NCBI GenBank assembly: GCA_002391565.1
Contig: DGFH01000112.1
Coordinates: 1-5,640 of the forward strand
Source of the DNA: Anaerolineales bacterium UBA3905
GTDB taxonomy: Bacteria > Chloroflexota > Anaerolineae > Caldilineales > Caldilineaceae
Length of the DNA: 5,640 nucleotides
Direction of reading: 5' to 3'
The translations under genes were made by a program, and so were the position numbers. The notes under the pieces were generated by a model. That model ran no database searches and was not told the origin of the DNA. It saw nothing but the letters and a program-made list of their open reading frames with translations. Positions 4,762-5,640 of the stretch are shown piece after piece. Each line of letters starts with the position of its first letter. The first letter of the stretch is position 1.

Positions 4762-5640
4762 CTACGCCTCATGCCAATACGTCGACCAGCCCATGTACTT
4801 GTTCAGCGCTTCGTGCACTGCCGGCGCCACCTGCGAGAGATTCATGGCCACGTGATGCTCAAAGCCATTCTCGCAGATGTAGTTGAGCAGTTTTTGCAGT
4901 TTGGGCACATGCACCACGCCATAACCGCCGAAGGTCTTAATCGGGTCATTGGTCAACGTGCCTTCGCCAACATAGGCGACGATGCGCCCATTGAGATCGT
5001 CGGTGGAGACGCGCAGGTAAGTGAAAGGATCGGCTTTGACACGTCCGACGACTGTGCCAAAGGTATTGTCTTTGCCCACCGTGCCCGCAATGATCTCCTG
5101 GAAGTCCATCACGGCGATATCGTCGGCGCGGATCAGCCCGCCTGCCGCCTTGACATCGCTCTCCTCTACAAAAATGCTCTTGGGCAGGTTGGAGCAATGG
5201 AAAATGATCGCCTTATCGGGGTCGTCACCGTAGTTGTTATTCCAGTCTACAATGGCGCTCGGCTTACCTGAAGCATTCGCCAGCGCCATCATTGCCACCG
5301 TGCCGGCGATGTCTGTCTCGCACGCCGACGGCAACAATCCGTCGCTCATCATGCTCATCAGGGTGCAGGGCACGACGCCGTAGTATTCCTCCATCGACGT
5401 CCAGCACTGGATCGCACTGGCAGTCAACTCGGTCTCCTTCATCCATTCGTCGACAACAGCGCCAAACTTCGCCATGCGCAGCAACGACGCTTCCGGCACG
5501 CCGGCGGTCTGAATGTACTCGCCGATCTGCGCCAGCTTGGCTTTGACGATGCTTGCTTCGTTGTCCAGTCGTTCGATGCGCCCAAAAACCTCAGAAAGAT
5601 CGAGCGTTTCCACCGAAATGCCGCTGCGTTCGAGCAGCTT
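4762..5640 (-). CDS. L-fucose/L-arabinose isomerase family protein, 5' end outside window
   Basis: C-terminal 292 residues of a sugar ketol-isomerase related to L-fucose isomerase (FucI). From context it most likely converts L-arabinose to L-ribulose. The frame is open to the window edge and lacks the N-terminal region, so the GTG at 5613 inside the frame is not the start. ACETDIAG at 106-113 of the fragment holds E108, and IVDWNNNYG follows with D132. Their spacing of 24 equals E337 and D361, metal ligands of E. coli FucI. GFEHHVAM at 259-266 supplies H262 or H263 as the third expected ligand near the C-terminus. The end is WHEA followed by TAG. It is the most upstream visible gene of an operon with araB and araD, with no classical AraA in view. 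L-fucose or another sugar as substrate remains possible because family members differ in specificity. Confidence 0.87.
   Translation of the reverse strand, partial: KLLERSGISVETLDLSEVFGRIERLDNEASIVKAKLAQIGEYIQTAGVPEASLLRMAKFGAVVDEWMKETELTASAIQCWTSMEEYYGVVPCTLMSMMSDGLLPSACETDIAGTVAMMALANASGKPSAIVDWNNNYGDDPDKAIIFHCSNLPKSIFVEESDVKAAGGLIRADDIAVMDFQEIIAGTVGKDNTFGTVVGRVKADPFTYLRVSTDDLNGRIVAYVGEGTLTNDPIKTFGGYGVVHVPKLQKLLNYICENGFEHHVAMNLSQVAPAVHEALNKYMGWSTYWHEA

Noticed and set aside
5613..5640. GTG at 5613 as the start of the isomerase
   Set aside because: The same frame stays open to the window edge (K-L-L-E-R-S-G-I-S before it), and the family needs a large N-terminal region, so the true start is outside.

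Overview
The window is one end of a draft or metagenome contig from a bacterium with fairly high GC content. Bases 1-59 are not genomic: they are Illumina Nextera i5 adapter with a few errors. All five recognisable genes lie on the minus strand, so transcription runs from right to left. The protein families and the intergenic repeats made of GGAGATT-like words suggest a Chloroflexota-type bacterium (Anaerolineae, Caldilineae or Roseiflexus-like). That placement is an impression from gene content and has not been tested.

Right part (5640 to 1032): an L-arabinose catabolic operon. In transcription order it holds the C-terminal half of a sugar isomerase of the L-fucose/L-arabinose isomerase type (5' end outside the window), an M24 'pita-bread' protein that has lost most of its metal ligands, L-ribulokinase (araB) and L-ribulose-5-phosphate 4-epimerase (araD). 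Together the isomerase, kinase and epimerase would take L-arabinose through L-ribulose and L-ribulose 5-phosphate to D-xylulose 5-phosphate, which enters the pentose phosphate pathway. The isomerase is not a classical AraA, so it appears to be a non-orthologous replacement. The role of the M24 protein is unknown.

Each gap between these genes (161, 81 and 80 bases), and the stretch after araD, contains a potential hairpin. Two gaps hold inverted arrays of GAGATT words, one with a 15-bp unit repeated four times. The other two sites hold compact 14-15-bp stems with 6-base loops. Those two stems are fully paired, counting G-U pairs, only in RNA copied in the direction of the genes, which suggests they act in the mRNA.

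Left part (815 to 60): a second, shorter unit with a DUF302 protein that has its own -10 box and a strong ribosome binding site, followed by a small CxxC glutaredoxin-like protein cut off by the adapter. A hairpin at 941-974 separates this unit from the arabinose operon. No tRNA, rRNA, CRISPR array, transposase or phage gene was seen.
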